Assembly (NCBI RefSeq): GCF_052048135.1
Contig: NZ_JBNAIM010000002.1
Coordinates: 186,001-250,000, forward strand
Direction of reading: 5' to 3'
Source of the DNA: Pelagibacter sp052048135
GTDB lineage: Bacteria > Pseudomonadota > Alphaproteobacteria > Pelagibacterales > Pelagibacteraceae
Length of the DNA stretch: 64,000 bases
The first letter of the stretch is position 1. Each line of letters opens with the position of its first letter. Shown piece by piece: positions 10,595 to 19,237 of the stretch. Under the pieces are notes generated by a model, which saw only the letters and a list, made by a program, of their open reading frames with translations, was not told the DNA's origin and searched no databases. The position numbers and the translations under genes were made by a program.

Positions 10595-10616
10595 GCTAAA
10601 AAAAAGAGTTTTTAGC
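10595..10616. repeat. 8-bp perfect inverted repeat at the priA/atpH junction
   Basis: GCTAAAAA and TTTTTAGC flank a six-base AAAGAG spacer, giving a hairpin that begins three bases after the priA stop. No T-run follows on the plus strand, so it is not a classical intrinsic terminator. It might be a weak terminator, an mRNA 3' end stabiliser or a protein site. Confidence 0.5.
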
Positions 10617-10627
10617 GAATGTGTTAC

Positions 10628-10656
10628 TTGAAGACTATAATTGCATATGCTAATTA
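10628..10656 (+). promoter_or_regulatory. Putative sigma-70 promoter for atpHAGDC
   Basis: A -35 box TTGAAG and a -10 box TAATTA are separated by 17 bases, about 45 bases upstream of the atpH GTG. The spacing is ideal and each box is a moderate match. A purine-rich stretch (GAGGATAATAAG) just before the start codon supplies a ribosome binding site. Confidence 0.45.
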
Positions 10657-10700
10657 GAGCGTGATTTTAAAATTAATCACTTACATTTGAGGATAATAAG

Positions 10701-11258
10701 GTGAGTAAAAATAAAGGATTTTCTGATACTTCAGCTAATAGATATTCTTTAGCATTATATGAATTAGCTAGCGAGTCCAATTCTCTGTCAAAAATTGAGG
10801 AGAATTCACATGCATTATTGAAATTAATCTCAAACAGTAAAGATTTTAATGACTTAATAAAAGACCCTACGATAAGTAGAGATATTTTAAACCATGTTAT
10901 AAAGAATATATCTGATAATTTTAGCTTGGAAGTTTTATTCAAAAATTTTTTAAGTTTTTTAATTGCAAAAAGAAGATTTTTTTATGTACAACAGATCTTA
11001 AAAAACTTTAATGAGATTTGCTCAGAAAAAAGAGGTGAATTAAAAGCAGAGATAAAATCAGCCAAAAATTTAACTCAACAAGAAATAGATAAGATTACAC
11101 AAGAATTGTCGAATAATTTTAAGTCTGAAATAAAATTAAACTACACTCACGATCAAAGTTTAATTGGAGGTTTAGTTGTACAAATTGGTAGTACAATGAT
11201 TGACACTTCTATTAAAAAAAAATTACAACAATTAGAAACTAGAATGATAGAGGCATAA
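10701..11258 (+). CDS. atpH: ATP synthase F1 delta subunit
   Basis: Connects the F1 head to the peripheral stalk of ATP synthase. The 185-residue protein has the OSCP/delta pattern: a helical N-terminal domain (SANRYSLALYELA near residues 10-22) and the C-terminal motif DQSLIGGLVVQIGSTMIDTS. The start codon is GTG, preceded by GAGGATAATAAG. It is the first gene of atpHAGDC and one base separates it from atpA. The F0 genes are not here, as is usual for alphaproteobacteria. Confidence 0.94.
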   Translation: MSKNKGFSDTSANRYSLALYELASESNSLSKIEENSHALLKLISNSKDFNDLIKDPTISRDILNHVIKNISDNFSLEVLFKNFLSFLIAKRRFFYVQQILKNFNEICSEKRGELKAEIKSAKNLTQQEIDKITQELSNNFKSEIKLNYTHDQSLIGGLVVQIGSTMIDTSIKKKLQQLETRMIEA

Positions 11259-11259
11259 T

Positions 11260-12795
11260 ATGGAAATTAATCCGTCTGAAGTTACAAAAATATTAAAAGA
11301 ACAAATAAAAAATTTTGGAGAAAAAGCTGAAATTTCTGAGGTAGGACAAGTTTTATCTGTAGGTGATGGGATAGCAAGAATTTATGGTTTAGACAATGTC
11401 CAGGCTGGAGAGATGGTTGAATTTTCAGATGGTTCTAAGGGTATGGCTTTAAACTTAGAGAGTGAAAATGTTGGAGTAGTTATTTTTGGAGATGATCGAA
11501 ATATTAAAGAAGGAGATGTTGTAAAAAGAACAGGAAGTATTGTTGATACGCCAGTTGGAAAAGAGTTATTAGGTAGAGTTGTAGATGGATTAGGAAATCC
11601 AATTGATGGAAAAGGTGCTTTAGATAAAGGAGTTAAGAAAAGTAGGGTTGAAGTAAAAGCTCCTGGGATTATTCCAAGACAATCAGTCAGTGAGCCGATG
11701 CAAACTGGATTAAAATCGATAGACAGTCTTGTTCCAATTGGAAGAGGTCAAAGGGAATTAATTATTGGTGATAGACAAACTGGTAAAACAGCTGTTGCAA
11801 TTGATGCAATAATAAACCAAAAAAAAATTAATGAGTCGGGTGATGAGAAACAAAAATTATATTGTATTTATGTTGCTGTAGGACAAAAAAGATCAACAGT
11901 AAGACAAATTCAAAAAACTTTAGAAGAAGCTGGTGCAATGGAATATACAACTATTGTAGCTGCAACAGCTTCTGACTCTGCACCCTTACAATTTTTAGCT
12001 CCTTATACTGGTTGTGCTATGGGTGAATATTTTAGAGATAATGGAATGCATGCATTAATTATTTATGATGATCTTTCAAAACAAGCTGTAGCATACAGAC
12101 AGATGTCACTAATATTAAGAAGACCTCCAGGACGAGAGGCGTATCCGGGTGATGTATTCTACCTACACAGTCGATTATTAGAAAGAGCAGCAAAATTAAG
12201 TGATGAACATGGTGGAGGATCTTTAACAGCACTTCCAATTATTGAAACACAAGGTGGTGACGTGTCTGCATATATTCCAACTAATGTAATTTCAATTACA
12301 GATGGACAAATATTTTTAGAAACAGAATTATTTAATCAAGGTATAAGACCAGCTATTAATGTTGGATTGTCAGTTTCTAGAGTTGGATCAGCTGCTCAAA
12401 CTAAAGCAATGAAAAAAGTGTCAGGTTCGATGAAACTTGAATTGGCTCAATACAGAGAAATGGCTGCATTTGCTCAATTTGGTTCTGATTTAGATGCCTC
12501 AACTCAACAACTTTTAAACAGAGGATCCAAATTAACTGAACTTTTAAAACAAAAACAATATTCTCCAATGACAGTTGCAGAACAAGTGATTTCGGTGTTT
12601 TGTGGAGTAAAAGGATATTTGGATGATATAGACCTAAAAGATATTGCAGATTTTGAAAATAAGATAATTGATAGATGTAAATCTGATAAACCTGAGATTA
12701 TTGAATCAATTTTAAGTTCAGGAAAATTAGAGGAAGATACCGAAAAAAGTTTAATTGAAGTGATATCTAATTTAAAAAAGAATTTTAAATCTTAA
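11260..12795 (+). CDS. atpA: ATP synthase F1 alpha subunit
   Basis: Non-catalytic nucleotide-binding subunit of F1. At 511 residues it is full length. The beta-barrel domain comes first. The P-loop GDRQTGKT is at 170-177, the arginine finger lies in VSRVGSAAQ near residue 374, and the C-terminal helical domain carries the ATQQLLNRG-type segment (STQQLLNRGSKL). It sits between atpH and atpG with gaps of one and eight bases. Confidence 0.98.
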   Translation: MEINPSEVTKILKEQIKNFGEKAEISEVGQVLSVGDGIARIYGLDNVQAGEMVEFSDGSKGMALNLESENVGVVIFGDDRNIKEGDVVKRTGSIVDTPVGKELLGRVVDGLGNPIDGKGALDKGVKKSRVEVKAPGIIPRQSVSEPMQTGLKSIDSLVPIGRGQRELIIGDRQTGKTAVAIDAIINQKKINESGDEKQKLYCIYVAVGQKRSTVRQIQKTLEEAGAMEYTTIVAATASDSAPLQFLAPYTGCAMGEYFRDNGMHALIIYDDLSKQAVAYRQMSLILRRPPGREAYPGDVFYLHSRLLERAAKLSDEHGGGSLTALPIIETQGGDVSAYIPTNVISITDGQIFLETELFNQGIRPAINVGLSVSRVGSAAQTKAMKKVSGSMKLELAQYREMAAFAQFGSDLDASTQQLLNRGSKLTELLKQKQYSPMTVAEQVISVFCGVKGYLDDIDLKDIADFENKIIDRCKSDKPEIIESILSSGKLEEDTEKSLIEVISNLKKNFKS

Positions 12796-12803
12796 TAAAT
12801 TTT

Positions 12804-13679
12804 ATGGCTAGTTTAGACGATCTAAAAAAAAGAATTTCCAGTGTAAAATCTACACAAAAGATCACTAAAGCTATGAAAATGGTTGCAGCTGCTAAACTTA
12901 AAAGAGCTCAAGATAGCGCAGAAAAAGGCAGACCATATTCACAAAAAATGAATAATGTTATCTTAAATTTATCTAGTGGTATATCTGATAAGAGTAATGC
13001 TCCTAAACTTTTATCGGGTACAGGAAATGAGCAAATTCATCTTTGTGTAGTGATGACTTCTGACAGAGGTTTGTGTGGTGGTTTCAATGCTAATATAATC
13101 AAAAAAGCCAAAAGTTTTTTTTTAAGATTAAAAGAGGAAGGTAAAGAATTAAAAATTATTACTGTTGGGTCCAAAGGTAATGATCAGCTAAAAAGACTTT
13201 ATGGAGATAAAATAATTGAAAATATATCTTTTAAAAATTCAAAAAATGCAAATTATTTCGATGCTGAAAAAGTAGGAAAAATTATAATTGAAAAATTTGA
13301 AAAAGAGGAATTTGATATTTGTACGATTTTTTATAATCAATTTAAAAATGTGATAACTCAGATACCTCAGGCTCAACAGATTATCCCATTAAATACTGAA
13401 AATAATGATGATAATAGTTCAGATGAAAGTTATGAATTTGAACCAGATGAAGATGAAATTTTGAACAATTTATTGCCTAAAAATATTTCAACACAAATAT
13501 TTAAAGCAATGTTAGAGAATTCAGCTAGCGAACAAGGAGCAAGAATGAGTGCAATGGATAATGCTACTCGAAACGCAGGTGAAATGGTTGACAAACTTAC
13601 TATTGAGTATAATAGAAGCCGTCAAGCAGCAATTACAAAAGAACTAATAGAAATTATATCAGGAGCAGAAAGTTTATAG
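12804..13679 (+). CDS. atpG: ATP synthase F1 gamma subunit
   Basis: Central rotor shaft of F1. The 291-residue protein begins with the conserved coiled-coil helix (KKRISSVKSTQKITKAMKMV). It contains SDRGLCGGFNAN near residues 85-96 and ends with the second rotor helix (MDNATRNAGEMVDKLTIEYN). An acidic, Asn/Ser-rich segment around residues 201-220 precedes EFEPDEDEIL; an acidic region here is common in alphaproteobacterial gamma subunits. Confidence 0.97.
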   Translation: MASLDDLKKRISSVKSTQKITKAMKMVAAAKLKRAQDSAEKGRPYSQKMNNVILNLSSGISDKSNAPKLLSGTGNEQIHLCVVMTSDRGLCGGFNANIIKKAKSFFLRLKEEGKELKIITVGSKGNDQLKRLYGDKIIENISFKNSKNANYFDAEKVGKIIIEKFEKEEFDICTIFYNQFKNVITQIPQAQQIIPLNTENNDDNSSDESYEFEPDEDEILNNLLPKNISTQIFKAMLENSASEQGARMSAMDNATRNAGEMVDKLTIEYNRSRQAAITKELIEIISGAESL

Positions 13680-13681
13680 TT

Positions 13682-15097
13682 ATGAGCAAAGGAATAATTA
13701 CACAAGTTATTGGGGCAGTAGTAGACGTTAAATTTGAAGGAGAACTTCCAGAAATTTTAACCGCATTAGAATGTAAAAATGGTGGCAATCGTTTAGTTTT
13801 AGAAGTTGCTCAACACTTAGGAGAGTCCACAGCGAGAACTATTGCGATGGATGCTACTGAGGGATTAAAAAGAGGAGATGAAGTAGTTAATACAAAGGCG
13901 CCGATTAAAGTTCCTGTGGGTCCAGAGACTCTAGGTAGAATTATTAATGTAATTGGTGAACCTATTGATGAAAGAGGCGATGTCAAAACAAAAGAGAGTT
14001 GGCCAATTCACAGACCTGCACCTGAGTTTAATGATCAATCTACTGAAACAGAAATTTTAGTTACAGGAATAAAAGTAATTGATTTGTTAGCTCCTTATGC
14101 CAAGGGTGGAAAAATTGGTTTATTTGGAGGTGCTGGTGTTGGAAAAACAGTTCTTATTATGGAGTTAATTAATAACGTTGCAAAAGCACATGGTGGCTTT
14201 TCTGTTTTTGCTGGTGTTGGTGAGAGAACTAGAGAAGGAAATGATCTTTACCACGAGATGATAGAGTCTGGTGTAATAAAAAAAGATGGTTCAGGTTCAA
14301 AGGCAGCGTTAGTGTATGGTCAAATGAATGAACCCCCAGGAGCAAGAGCTAGAGTTGCTCTTACAGGATTAACTGTAGCAGAATATTTCAGAGATCAAGA
14401 AGGTCAAGATGTACTTTTCTTTGTTGATAACATTTTTAGATTTACTCAGGCTGGTTCAGAAGTATCGGCACTTTTAGGAAGAATACCATCGGCCGTTGGT
14501 TATCAACCTACCTTAGCAACCGATATGGGTAACTTACAGGAGAGAATTACAACAACAAACAAAGGATCAATTACTTCTGTACAAGCTATTTATGTTCCAG
14601 CAGACGATTTAACTGATCCTGCGCCCGCAACTTCATTTGCGCACTTAGATGCAACTACAGTACTTTCTAGACAAATTGCAGAAATTGGAATTTATCCTGC
14701 TGTGGATCCATTAGACTCTACTTCAAGAATCCTTGATCCTAGAATAGTTGGTGATGAGCATTATAGAGTTGCAAGAGAGGTTCAAAAAGTTCTTCAAACA
14801 TATAAATCTTTACAAGATATTATTGCAATCTTGGGTATGGACGAATTGTCAGAAGAAGACAAATTAACTGTTGCAAGAGCTAGAAAAATTCAAAGATTTT
14901 TATCTCAACCTTTCTTTGTTGCTGAAGTATTTACTGGATCACCAGGTAAACTTGTAGATTTGGAATCAACAATAAAAGGTTTTGATGCAATTTGTAAAGG
15001 TGAGTATGACCATCTTCCTGAAGCTGCATTTTATATGGTTGGTACAATAGAGGAAGCTATTGAAAAAGCTGAAAAAATGAAAAAAGATGCTGCTTAA
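13682..15097 (+). CDS. atpD: ATP synthase F1 beta subunit
   Basis: Catalytic subunit of F1. The 471-residue protein has the P-loop GGAGVGKT at 149-156, the catalytic glutamate in GVGERTREGND near residue 187, and the C-terminal DELSEEDK segment that contacts gamma. The stop codon overlaps the atpC start by one base, so the two are translationally coupled. Confidence 0.98.
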   Translation: MSKGIITQVIGAVVDVKFEGELPEILTALECKNGGNRLVLEVAQHLGESTARTIAMDATEGLKRGDEVVNTKAPIKVPVGPETLGRIINVIGEPIDERGDVKTKESWPIHRPAPEFNDQSTETEILVTGIKVIDLLAPYAKGGKIGLFGGAGVGKTVLIMELINNVAKAHGGFSVFAGVGERTREGNDLYHEMIESGVIKKDGSGSKAALVYGQMNEPPGARARVALTGLTVAEYFRDQEGQDVLFFVDNIFRFTQAGSEVSALLGRIPSAVGYQPTLATDMGNLQERITTTNKGSITSVQAIYVPADDLTDPAPATSFAHLDATTVLSRQIAEIGIYPAVDPLDSTSRILDPRIVGDEHYRVAREVQKVLQTYKSLQDIIAILGMDELSEEDKLTVARARKIQRFLSQPFFVAEVFTGSPGKLVDLESTIKGFDAICKGEYDHLPEAAFYMVGTIEEAIEKAEKMKKDAA

Positions 15098-15489
15098 TGA
15101 GTGAAGAATTTAAAGTAGAAATTGTAAATCCAGATAGCTCTTTTTTGTTTAAAGAGGACGTTACAGAAGTGGTTGTGCCAGCATTTGAGGGTGAAATGGG
15201 AATACTTAAAGATCATATATCGATAATTTCTTTTTTAAAACCAGGAATAATTACTATCCAATCAAAATCTGGGGAGGAGAAGTATTATATAGAAGATGGA
15301 ATTGTTGAGTTCAAAAATAATAATTTATCTGTGCTTACCAGTTCAATCTTAAATTTAAAAGATATTGAAAAAAATAAGTTACAAGATTTAATTAAAATTG
15401 CTGAGGAAGAAGCTAACAAGGCAGATAAAAGTGATCAATATAAATTTTTAGCCGATCAAAAAGTTGAAACATTAAAATCAATTAATTAA
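15097..15489 (+). CDS. atpC: ATP synthase F1 epsilon subunit
   Basis: Rotor-associated regulatory subunit. The 130-residue protein has the N-terminal beta-sandwich (VVPAFEGEMGILKDHISIIS near residues 26-45) and a short C-terminal helical part. It ends the atp operon. The last eight bases overlap the 3' end of the convergent rppH gene, leaving no room for a conventional terminator. Confidence 0.94.
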   Translation: MSEEFKVEIVNPDSSFLFKEDVTEVVVPAFEGEMGILKDHISIISFLKPGIITIQSKSGEEKYYIEDGIVEFKNNNLSVLTSSILNLKDIEKNKLQDLIKIAEEEANKADKSDQYKFLADQKVETLKSIN

Positions 15490-15958
15490 TTATTTTTTTA
15501 ACTTTTTCTTTAAGTTCTTTGTAAACATGAAGTTTAAAGTCTACTACAAATTCAGTGATTTTATCTATATCCACCCATTTCCACTCTAAAAATTCAGGTT
15601 TGTCTGTTTTTATATTAATATCTTTGTCTTCACCTAAGTATCTCATTAAAAACCATTTTTGTTTTTGGCCCTTATATTTACCTTTCCAAATAATTCCTAA
15701 TAAATTATCTGGTAATTCGTAAGTCAAAGTACCATTAATTTCTTTTATTAATTTCACATTACTAATACTAGTTTCCTCCTCTAGCTCCCTATATGCAGCG
15801 GTTAAAAAATCTTCTCCATTATCAACTCCTCCCTGGGGCATTTGCCAAAAATTTTTTGGATTATCAATTCTTTTACCAACAAAGATTTTGTTATCTTTAT
15901 TTAAAACAATGATGCCCACTCCACTTCTAAGTGGAAGGTTTTTAAATTTTTCTTTCAT
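15482..15958 (-). CDS. rppH: RNA pyrophosphohydrolase (Nudix)
   Basis: Removes pyrophosphate from 5' triphosphate RNA to start decay, or hydrolyses diadenosine polyphosphates. The 158-residue Nudix protein has the Nudix box at about residues 42-64 (GGVDNGE followed by RELEEETSI), with serine at the usual glycine position. N-terminal RSGVGIIVLN and FWQMPQGGVD match the RppH/NudH subfamily. It is the last gene of the rplU-to-rppH minus-strand operon, one base after ctpA. Confidence 0.9.
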   Translation of the reverse strand: MKEKFKNLPLRSGVGIIVLNKDNKIFVGKRIDNPKNFWQMPQGGVDNGEDFLTAAYRELEEETSISNVKLIKEINGTLTYELPDNLLGIIWKGKYKGQKQKWFLMRYLGEDKDINIKTDKPEFLEWKWVDIDKITEFVVDFKLHVYKELKEKVKKIIN

Positions 15959-15959
15959 A

Positions 15960-17096
15960 TTAACCGTTAAGTAATTTAATTACGTAGTTTAATTGATTAT
16001 CAGTTTCTGTTTTTATCCTAAATTCCTCACCTTCTTCATCAACCTCTATATCAGGTGATACACCAACTTCAGAGATTGATTTTCCTGAAGGTAGATAATA
16101 TTTTGCTACAGTAAGTCTAATTGCGCCATTATTTTTAAGAGGTATTATTGATTGAACAGATCCTTTTCCAAAGCTATTTTCACCTATCAAAATTGCTCTT
16201 TTATGATCCTTCAAAGCACCAGCAACAATTTCAGATGCTGAAGCTGAACCATAATTAATTAAAACAACAAGAGTTTTTCCATTTATTACATCACCTTTTT
16301 TTGCAAACCATTTTCTATTTTCAGAAACCTTTCTACTTTTTGTAGATACAATTTCACCATTATCTAGGAAAAAATCTGAAATTTTTATAGCCTGTGAAAG
16401 TAATCCTCCAGGATTATTTCTTAGATCTAAAATATATGAATTTACTGCTTTGTTTTTTTCTAATTCTTGAATTTTTCTTTCAATTTGTTTTCCACTATTT
16501 TCATTAAAAGAAGTTAATCTTATATAACCAATATTTTTTTCTATCAAATCAGCTTTAACAGACTGAATTTGAATAACTTCTCGAACTACATTAAATATTA
16601 AAGCTTTTTTTTCACCTCTTCTTCTAACAGTCAATTCAATCCCTGATCCAACTGGGCCTCTCATTAAATCAACTGCTTCGTTTAATGATTTTCCCTGAAC
16701 TTGAATATTATTAATTTTTACAATGTAATCTCCTGCTTTTATTCCTGCTTTTGATGCTGGAGTATCATCTATAGGAGAAATAACCTTTACAACTCCTGAC
16801 TCCATAGTTACTTCTATACCCAAGCCTCCAAACTCGCCACTAGTCTCAGTTTGCATTTCATCAAAAACTTCAGGCGGCATATAAGCTGAATAAGGGTCTA
16901 AAGATTGTAACAAACCATTTATTGCAGAATCCATGCTTTCAGACTGGTTTACTTCATCTACATATTCTCTATTTATTTTATCAAGTACTTCACCAAATAA
17001 ATCAATTTTTTTATAAATATTAGTCTCAGAGGAAAAAACACCTTTTAATAAAATAAAATAAAAAAACAAAATTGATAATAATCTTTTTTTAATCAT
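15960..17096 (-). CDS. ctpA: Carboxyl-terminal processing protease (S41, PDZ)
   Basis: Periplasmic serine protease of the CtpA/Prc family. The 378 residues begin with a hydrophobic signal peptide (about residues 5-22). A PDZ domain follows at roughly 85-165 (GEFGGLGIEV), then an S41 catalytic domain with the serine in YGSASASE (S286 by alignment to D1P) and the general-base lysine K311 in SFGKGSVQ. Its start overlaps the rsfS stop by four bases. In many alphaproteobacteria ctpA follows an EnvC-like peptidase gene and precedes rppH. Here the EnvC-like gene is missing from the position and rsfS lies directly upstream. Confidence 0.94.
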   Translation of the reverse strand: MIKKRLLSILFFYFILLKGVFSSETNIYKKIDLFGEVLDKINREYVDEVNQSESMDSAINGLLQSLDPYSAYMPPEVFDEMQTETSGEFGGLGIEVTMESGVVKVISPIDDTPASKAGIKAGDYIVKINNIQVQGKSLNEAVDLMRGPVGSGIELTVRRRGEKKALIFNVVREVIQIQSVKADLIEKNIGYIRLTSFNENSGKQIERKIQELEKNKAVNSYILDLRNNPGGLLSQAIKISDFFLDNGEIVSTKSRKVSENRKWFAKKGDVINGKTLVVLINYGSASASEIVAGALKDHKRAILIGENSFGKGSVQSIIPLKNNGAIRLTVAKYYLPSGKSISEVGVSPDIEVDEEGEEFRIKTETDNQLNYVIKLLNG

Positions 17097-17443
17097 ATGA
17101 TTAATTTTTCTTTAGGAATTAATTCTGACCACATTTTTTCAAGTTCATAAAACTTTCTTTTTTCAGGATGAAAAATATGTACAATTAAATCTATTCCATC
17201 CACCAACTTCCATTCATTACTATCTTTTCCTTCAATCTTAGATTCTTGTATACCATTATCCTTAAATTTCTCTAAAACTTGTTCAGACAATGATTGTATG
17301 TGCCTTGATGAAGTTCCACTTGCTATAATCATAAAATCAGCCATTGAACTTTTATCTTTAAGATCAATGCTTATTATGTCCTGAGCTTTATTGGTATCCA
17401 ATGTTTTAATGATAATTTTTTTTAAATCTGTAATTTTATCCAT
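17093..17443 (-). CDS. rsfS: Ribosome silencing factor RsfS
   Basis: Binds ribosomal protein uL14 on the 50S subunit and blocks subunit joining under starvation. The 116-residue protein shows the DUF143/Iojap signature: DKSSMADFMIIASGTSSRHI near residues 29-48, GKDSNEWKLVD, and IVHIFHPEKRKFYELEKMW at the C terminus. It lies 17 bases downstream of nadD, the usual partner. Confidence 0.94.
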   Translation of the reverse strand: MDKITDLKKIIIKTLDTNKAQDIISIDLKDKSSMADFMIIASGTSSRHIQSLSEQVLEKFKDNGIQESKIEGKDSNEWKLVDGIDLIVHIFHPEKRKFYELEKMWSELIPKEKLII

Positions 17444-17460
17444 TAATTGTTAAAAGATTA

Positions 17461-17982
17461 TCAAATTTTTCTTAATTGAGAAGAAGAAATATTGACTTTA
17501 TTAAAGTTTATAAATTTCAATTTGTCCCTATTTAGGCTTTTATAAGTCTTTGAATTTAGAGATTTTTTTTTATACCCATAACGGTCATATACAATAATAT
17601 TGCATTTTTTTGAAATTGTTTGCCATTTATACCACTTGTGAAAATTAATTAAATTATCTGCTCCCATTATAAAGTATATTTCATTATTTTTATTTTTAGT
17701 AAAATAATTAATAAGATTTAAAGTTTTGTTAGATTTAATTTTATCTTCATAAAATCTTACTTCTATATTTTTTATTTTTTTCAAGATTTTTTTACAAGTC
17801 TTAATTCTTTCATTAAGATTTAGGCTACTTTTTTTTTTAAATGGATTTTTTTTAGTTATTGCCCAAATTACTTTTTTTAATTTAAATCTTTTTACAGCTT
17901 CTTTTGATATTGCTAAATGACCTTTGTGGGCTGGATCAAATGAACCACCTAAAATACCAATTTTATTTTTTTTCAAGTCCAA
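17461..17982 (-). CDS. nadD: Nicotinate-nucleotide adenylyltransferase (short)
   Basis: Adenylates nicotinate mononucleotide in NAD synthesis. The nucleotidyltransferase motif GSFDPAHKGH is at residues 13-22, MGADNLINFHKWYKW follows in the middle, and the ISSSQLR motif is at the extreme C terminus. At 173 residues it is shorter than the usual 190-215. The protein ends two residues after the ISSSxLR motif and lacks the usual closing helix. There is no room for that segment before rsfS, so a simple frameshift does not explain it. It lies one base after proA. Confidence 0.88.
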   Translation of the reverse strand: MDLKKNKIGILGGSFDPAHKGHLAISKEAVKRFKLKKVIWAITKKNPFKKKSSLNLNERIKTCKKILKKIKNIEVRFYEDKIKSNKTLNLINYFTKNKNNEIYFIMGADNLINFHKWYKWQTISKKCNIIVYDRYGYKKKSLNSKTYKSLNRDKLKFINFNKVNISSSQLRKI

Positions 17983-17983
17983 T

Positions 17984-19237
17984 TTATTTCCTTACTGCAC
18001 CTTTGCTTGTGATTTGATATTTATAAGAAACTAACTGATTAAGTCCAACAGGTCCCCGTGGTGGAAGAGTATTTGTAGAAATTCCAACTTCTCCACCAAA
18101 ACCAAACTCACCTCCATCAGCAAATTGTGTTGATGTGTTATGCATTGCAATTGAACTTTTTACTTCATTTAAAAATTTTTTCGCAGATTTTTTGTTTTGT
18201 GTAATGATACAATCTGTGTGCATAGTACCATATTTGTTTATATGTTGAATTGCTTCCTCAAGATTTTTGACAGATTTTACAGAGACCACTGGAGCTAAAT
18301 ATTCTTTTGACCAATCATTTATTGAAGCTTTTTTAATTTTTTTACTGTAAGCTTTTCTAATTTTATTATCACCAATAATTTTACATCCATTTTTTTCTAG
18401 ATTTCTTAAAATTTGATTTCCAATTTTTTTAACTATTTTTTCATGTAATAAAATTGTCTCTGTTGCACCACAAATTGCTGTATTTCTTAATTTAGCATTA
18501 TGAATTACTTTTGATGCAATCTTAGGGTTTGCATCTACATCAACATAGGAATGACAAACCCCTTCTAAATGACCAATAGTTGGAACCGTTGAGAGATCTT
18601 GAACTTTTTTTACTAAACTTTTTCCACCTCTAGGAATTATTACATCAATGAATTTATTCATTCGAGTTAATATAAAATCAACCACTTTTCTATTTTTTAA
18701 TTTTAAAAATTGAACAAAATTTTCATCCAAACCATTTTTTTGTAAAGATTTTCTAAATAATTTTGACAGTATATAATTTGAATAAAAAGCTTCAGTACCA
18801 CCTTTTAGTATTACTGCATTTCCAGATTTAAAACATAGAGAAGCTACATCTGACGTAACATTAGGTCTACTTTCATAGATAACCCCTATAACACCAATAG
18901 GAATTGAAATTTTAGAAATATTTAAACCGTTTGGCCTTTTCCATTTTTGCAATATTACATTAGTAGGATCTTTTAATTTTATGATTTTTTTTATTGAATT
19001 AATTATATCTGAAATTTTTTTATCATTTAAAATAAGCCTCTGTATTAAATTAATTTTTAATTTTTTTTTTAAAGCAATCTTAATATCTTTTTTATTTTCA
19101 TTAATTATTAATTTTTTATTTTTATTAATAAGATAACAATAATCCCTTAAAACTTTATCTTTTTTTTTTGAACTTAATTTTTGAAAAAAAGCCTTCTTTG
19201 ATTTTTTACCAATATTTTCTAATAGATTTTTCATCAA
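17984..19237 (-). CDS. proA: Glutamate-5-semialdehyde dehydrogenase
   Basis: NADPH-dependent reduction of gamma-glutamyl phosphate, second step of proline synthesis. The 417-residue protein is full length. It has the family motifs YESRPNVTSD near residues 121-130, LKGGTEA near 144-150, EGVCHSYVD, and the catalytic cysteine C256 in AICGATET. The start overlaps the proB stop by four bases, so the two enzymes are coupled. Confidence 0.96.
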   Translation of the reverse strand: MMKNLLENIGKKSKKAFFQKLSSKKKDKVLRDYCYLINKNKKLIINENKKDIKIALKKKLKINLIQRLILNDKKISDIINSIKKIIKLKDPTNVILQKWKRPNGLNISKISIPIGVIGVIYESRPNVTSDVASLCFKSGNAVILKGGTEAFYSNYILSKLFRKSLQKNGLDENFVQFLKLKNRKVVDFILTRMNKFIDVIIPRGGKSLVKKVQDLSTVPTIGHLEGVCHSYVDVDANPKIASKVIHNAKLRNTAICGATETILLHEKIVKKIGNQILRNLEKNGCKIIGDNKIRKAYSKKIKKASINDWSKEYLAPVVSVKSVKNLEEAIQHINKYGTMHTDCIITQNKKSAKKFLNEVKSSIAMHNTSTQFADGGEFGFGGEVGISTNTLPPRGPVGLNQLVSYKYQITSKGAVRK

